From positions 1 to 31,133 of the forward strand of contig JBEIHX010000037.1 of assembly GCA_040381075.1 (NCBI GenBank): a DNA stretch of 31,133 nucleotides, given 5' to 3'. The stretch is from JBEIHX01 sp040381075. Its GTDB lineage: Bacteria > Pseudomonadota > Alphaproteobacteria > Caulobacterales > Aquidulcibacteraceae. Positions within the stretch are counted from its first letter, which is position 1. Each line of letters starts with the position of its first letter. The notes below the pieces were generated by a model. The model was not told the DNA's origin. It saw only the letters and a list, made by a program, of their open reading frames with translations, and did not search any database. The position numbers were made by a program, and so were the translations under genes. Below, one piece after another: positions 30,375 through 31,133 of this stretch.

Positions 30375-31133
30375 ATGAACCGACTTGCCGGCAAGATCGC
30401 CATCGTCACCGGAGGCGCGGTCGGGATCGGACAGGCGTGCGTGCGCCGCATGAGCGAAGAGGGGGCCCGGGTGGCGATTTTCGACGTTCTCGAGACCGAG
30501 GGCCGGGCGCTCGCCGCCGAACTCGTCAGTCAGGGGCGCACCGCAGCGTTCTGGCGCGTGGATGTCGCCGATGAGGCCGCCGTCAAAACAGCCATTGACG
30601 CTGTGGCGGCGCATTTCGGCGGGCTCAGCGTGGTCGTCAACAACGCCGGCGTCTCAGGCAGCCCGAAGCCAACCGACCAGGTGACGTCGGATGAGTGGGA
30701 CAGGGTGCAGTCGATCAACGTCAAAGGCGTGTTCTTCGGCGTCAAACACGCCATCCCGCATCTGCGCGCTGCGCACGGCGGGTCGATCATCAACCTGTCC
30801 TCCATCGCCGGCCTGATCGGCGTCGGCGGTCTTGCCGCCTATCACGCCTCCAAGGGCGCCGTGCGCCTGATGTCGAAAAACGACGCGATCACCTATGCTC
30901 CGGACAGGATCCGCGTGAACTCCATCCATCCAGGCTATATCTGGACGCCAATGGTGGAAAACCATCTGCGCGCCACGTCGCCGGACCTGGAGGCCGCCAA
31001 GGCGGCCGCCGGTCTCGCCCACCCGATCGGACACATGGGCGAACCTGACGACATTGCGTGGGCCGTCGTCTGGCTCGCATCCGACGAGGCCAGGTTCGTC
31101 ACCGGGGCCGAGATCGTCATCGATGGCGGATAC
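30375..31133 (+). CDS. short-chain dehydrogenase/reductase, 3' end cut by the window
   Basis: A classical SDR oxidoreductase using NAD(P). The 253 residues in the window cover nearly the full usual length of about 250-255. Motifs in order: VTGGAVGIGQ (cofactor loop TGxxxGIG), Asp38 in AIFDVLE at the end of the second strand, which favours NAD(H), NNAGVSG, INLSSIAGL with the catalytic Ser, YHASKGA (YxxxK), and PGYIWTPM. ASDEARFVTGAEIVIDGG is the standard C-terminal end, so only a few residues are missing. The ATG follows GAGGAG closely. The substrate cannot be assigned; cyclic alcohol dehydrogenases share this pattern. Confidence 0.93.
   Translation, partial: MNRLAGKIAIVTGGAVGIGQACVRRMSEEGARVAIFDVLETEGRALAAELVSQGRTAAFWRVDVADEAAVKTAIDAVAAHFGGLSVVVNNAGVSGSPKPTDQVTSDEWDRVQSINVKGVFFGVKHAIPHLRAAHGGSIINLSSIAGLIGVGGLAAYHASKGAVRLMSKNDAITYAPDRIRVNSIHPGYIWTPMVENHLRATSPDLEAAKAAAGLAHPIGHMGEPDDIAWAVVWLASDEARFVTGAEIVIDGGY

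Overview
The window is a high-GC, gene-sparse stretch from what looks like an alphaproteobacterium. A member of the Caulobacterales/Maricaulales/Hyphomonadales group would fit, but the genus cannot be fixed from sequence alone. The reasons are strong third-position G/C in the true genes, several GTG starts behind GGAG-type ribosome binding sites, and a REP-like intergenic motif of an alphaproteobacterial type. The content is accessory: cell-envelope and exopolysaccharide genes, STAND, TIR and Abi-alpha type conflict proteins, decayed mobile elements, and many long non-coding gaps full of short tandem repeats.

Layout. 1-1083 holds transposase remnants: an IS3-type transposase end broken by a stop codon, and two antisense transposase fragments. 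1084-4516 (minus) is a complete, tightly coupled dTDP-L-rhamnose operon rmlB-rmlD-rmlA-rmlC, visibly more A/T-rich than the rest. 4680-5700 (minus) is a tyrosine recombinase with all catalytic residues but no obvious in-frame start. Opposite it, at 5736-5969, is a small XRE-type regulator killed by one TAG, with a 17-bp palindrome between the two. 5970-7120 has no recognisable gene but carries two REP-like motifs.

7121-8419 (minus) encodes a TIR domain, a transmembrane helix and a peptidoglycan-binding-like domain. Divergent to it is a PPP-type metallophosphatase (8630-9427), followed by an Abi-alpha (DUF4393) protein (9781-10611). 10850-13988 (minus) carries a VanZ-like membrane protein, a NusG-family specialised antiterminator and a polyprenyl glycosylphosphotransferase that would start exopolysaccharide repeat-unit assembly. 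14773-15684 is a ClpP-like lipoprotein. 15830-16279 (minus) is a secreted FecR-like protein with a clear terminator. 16741-18348 is a PKMT-type methyltransferase, and 18738-19241 an LprI-like secreted protein. 19361-23107 (minus) is a 1248-residue STAND ATPase (DUF4062, NTPase, probable beta-propeller), divergent from a second FecR-like secreted protein (23361-23813), a paralogue of the first.

24105-25619 is a spinster-like MFS transporter. 25916-26506 (minus) and 26721-27056 (plus) form a divergent pair, a carboxymuconolactone-decarboxylase-like protein and an HxlR regulator, separated by a five-copy 16-bp repeat array and a TACT-N5-AGTA palindrome. 27074-28252 (minus) is a CelD/BcsL-type acetyltransferase, 28643-29503 a VanX-like D,D-dipeptidase lipoprotein, and 30375-31133 an SDR dehydrogenase cut by the window end.

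Two themes stand out. One is envelope and polysaccharide synthesis (rml genes, glycosyl-1-phosphate transferase, NusG paralogue, CelD/BcsL-like protein, VanX, LprI-like, PG-binding TIR). The other is a loose set of conflict-type proteins (TIR, Abi-alpha, STAND) with secreted FecR-like partners. At least ten separate short tandem repeats with 12-17 bp units, each of a different sequence, lie mostly between genes. This is the most unusual genome-scale feature here.
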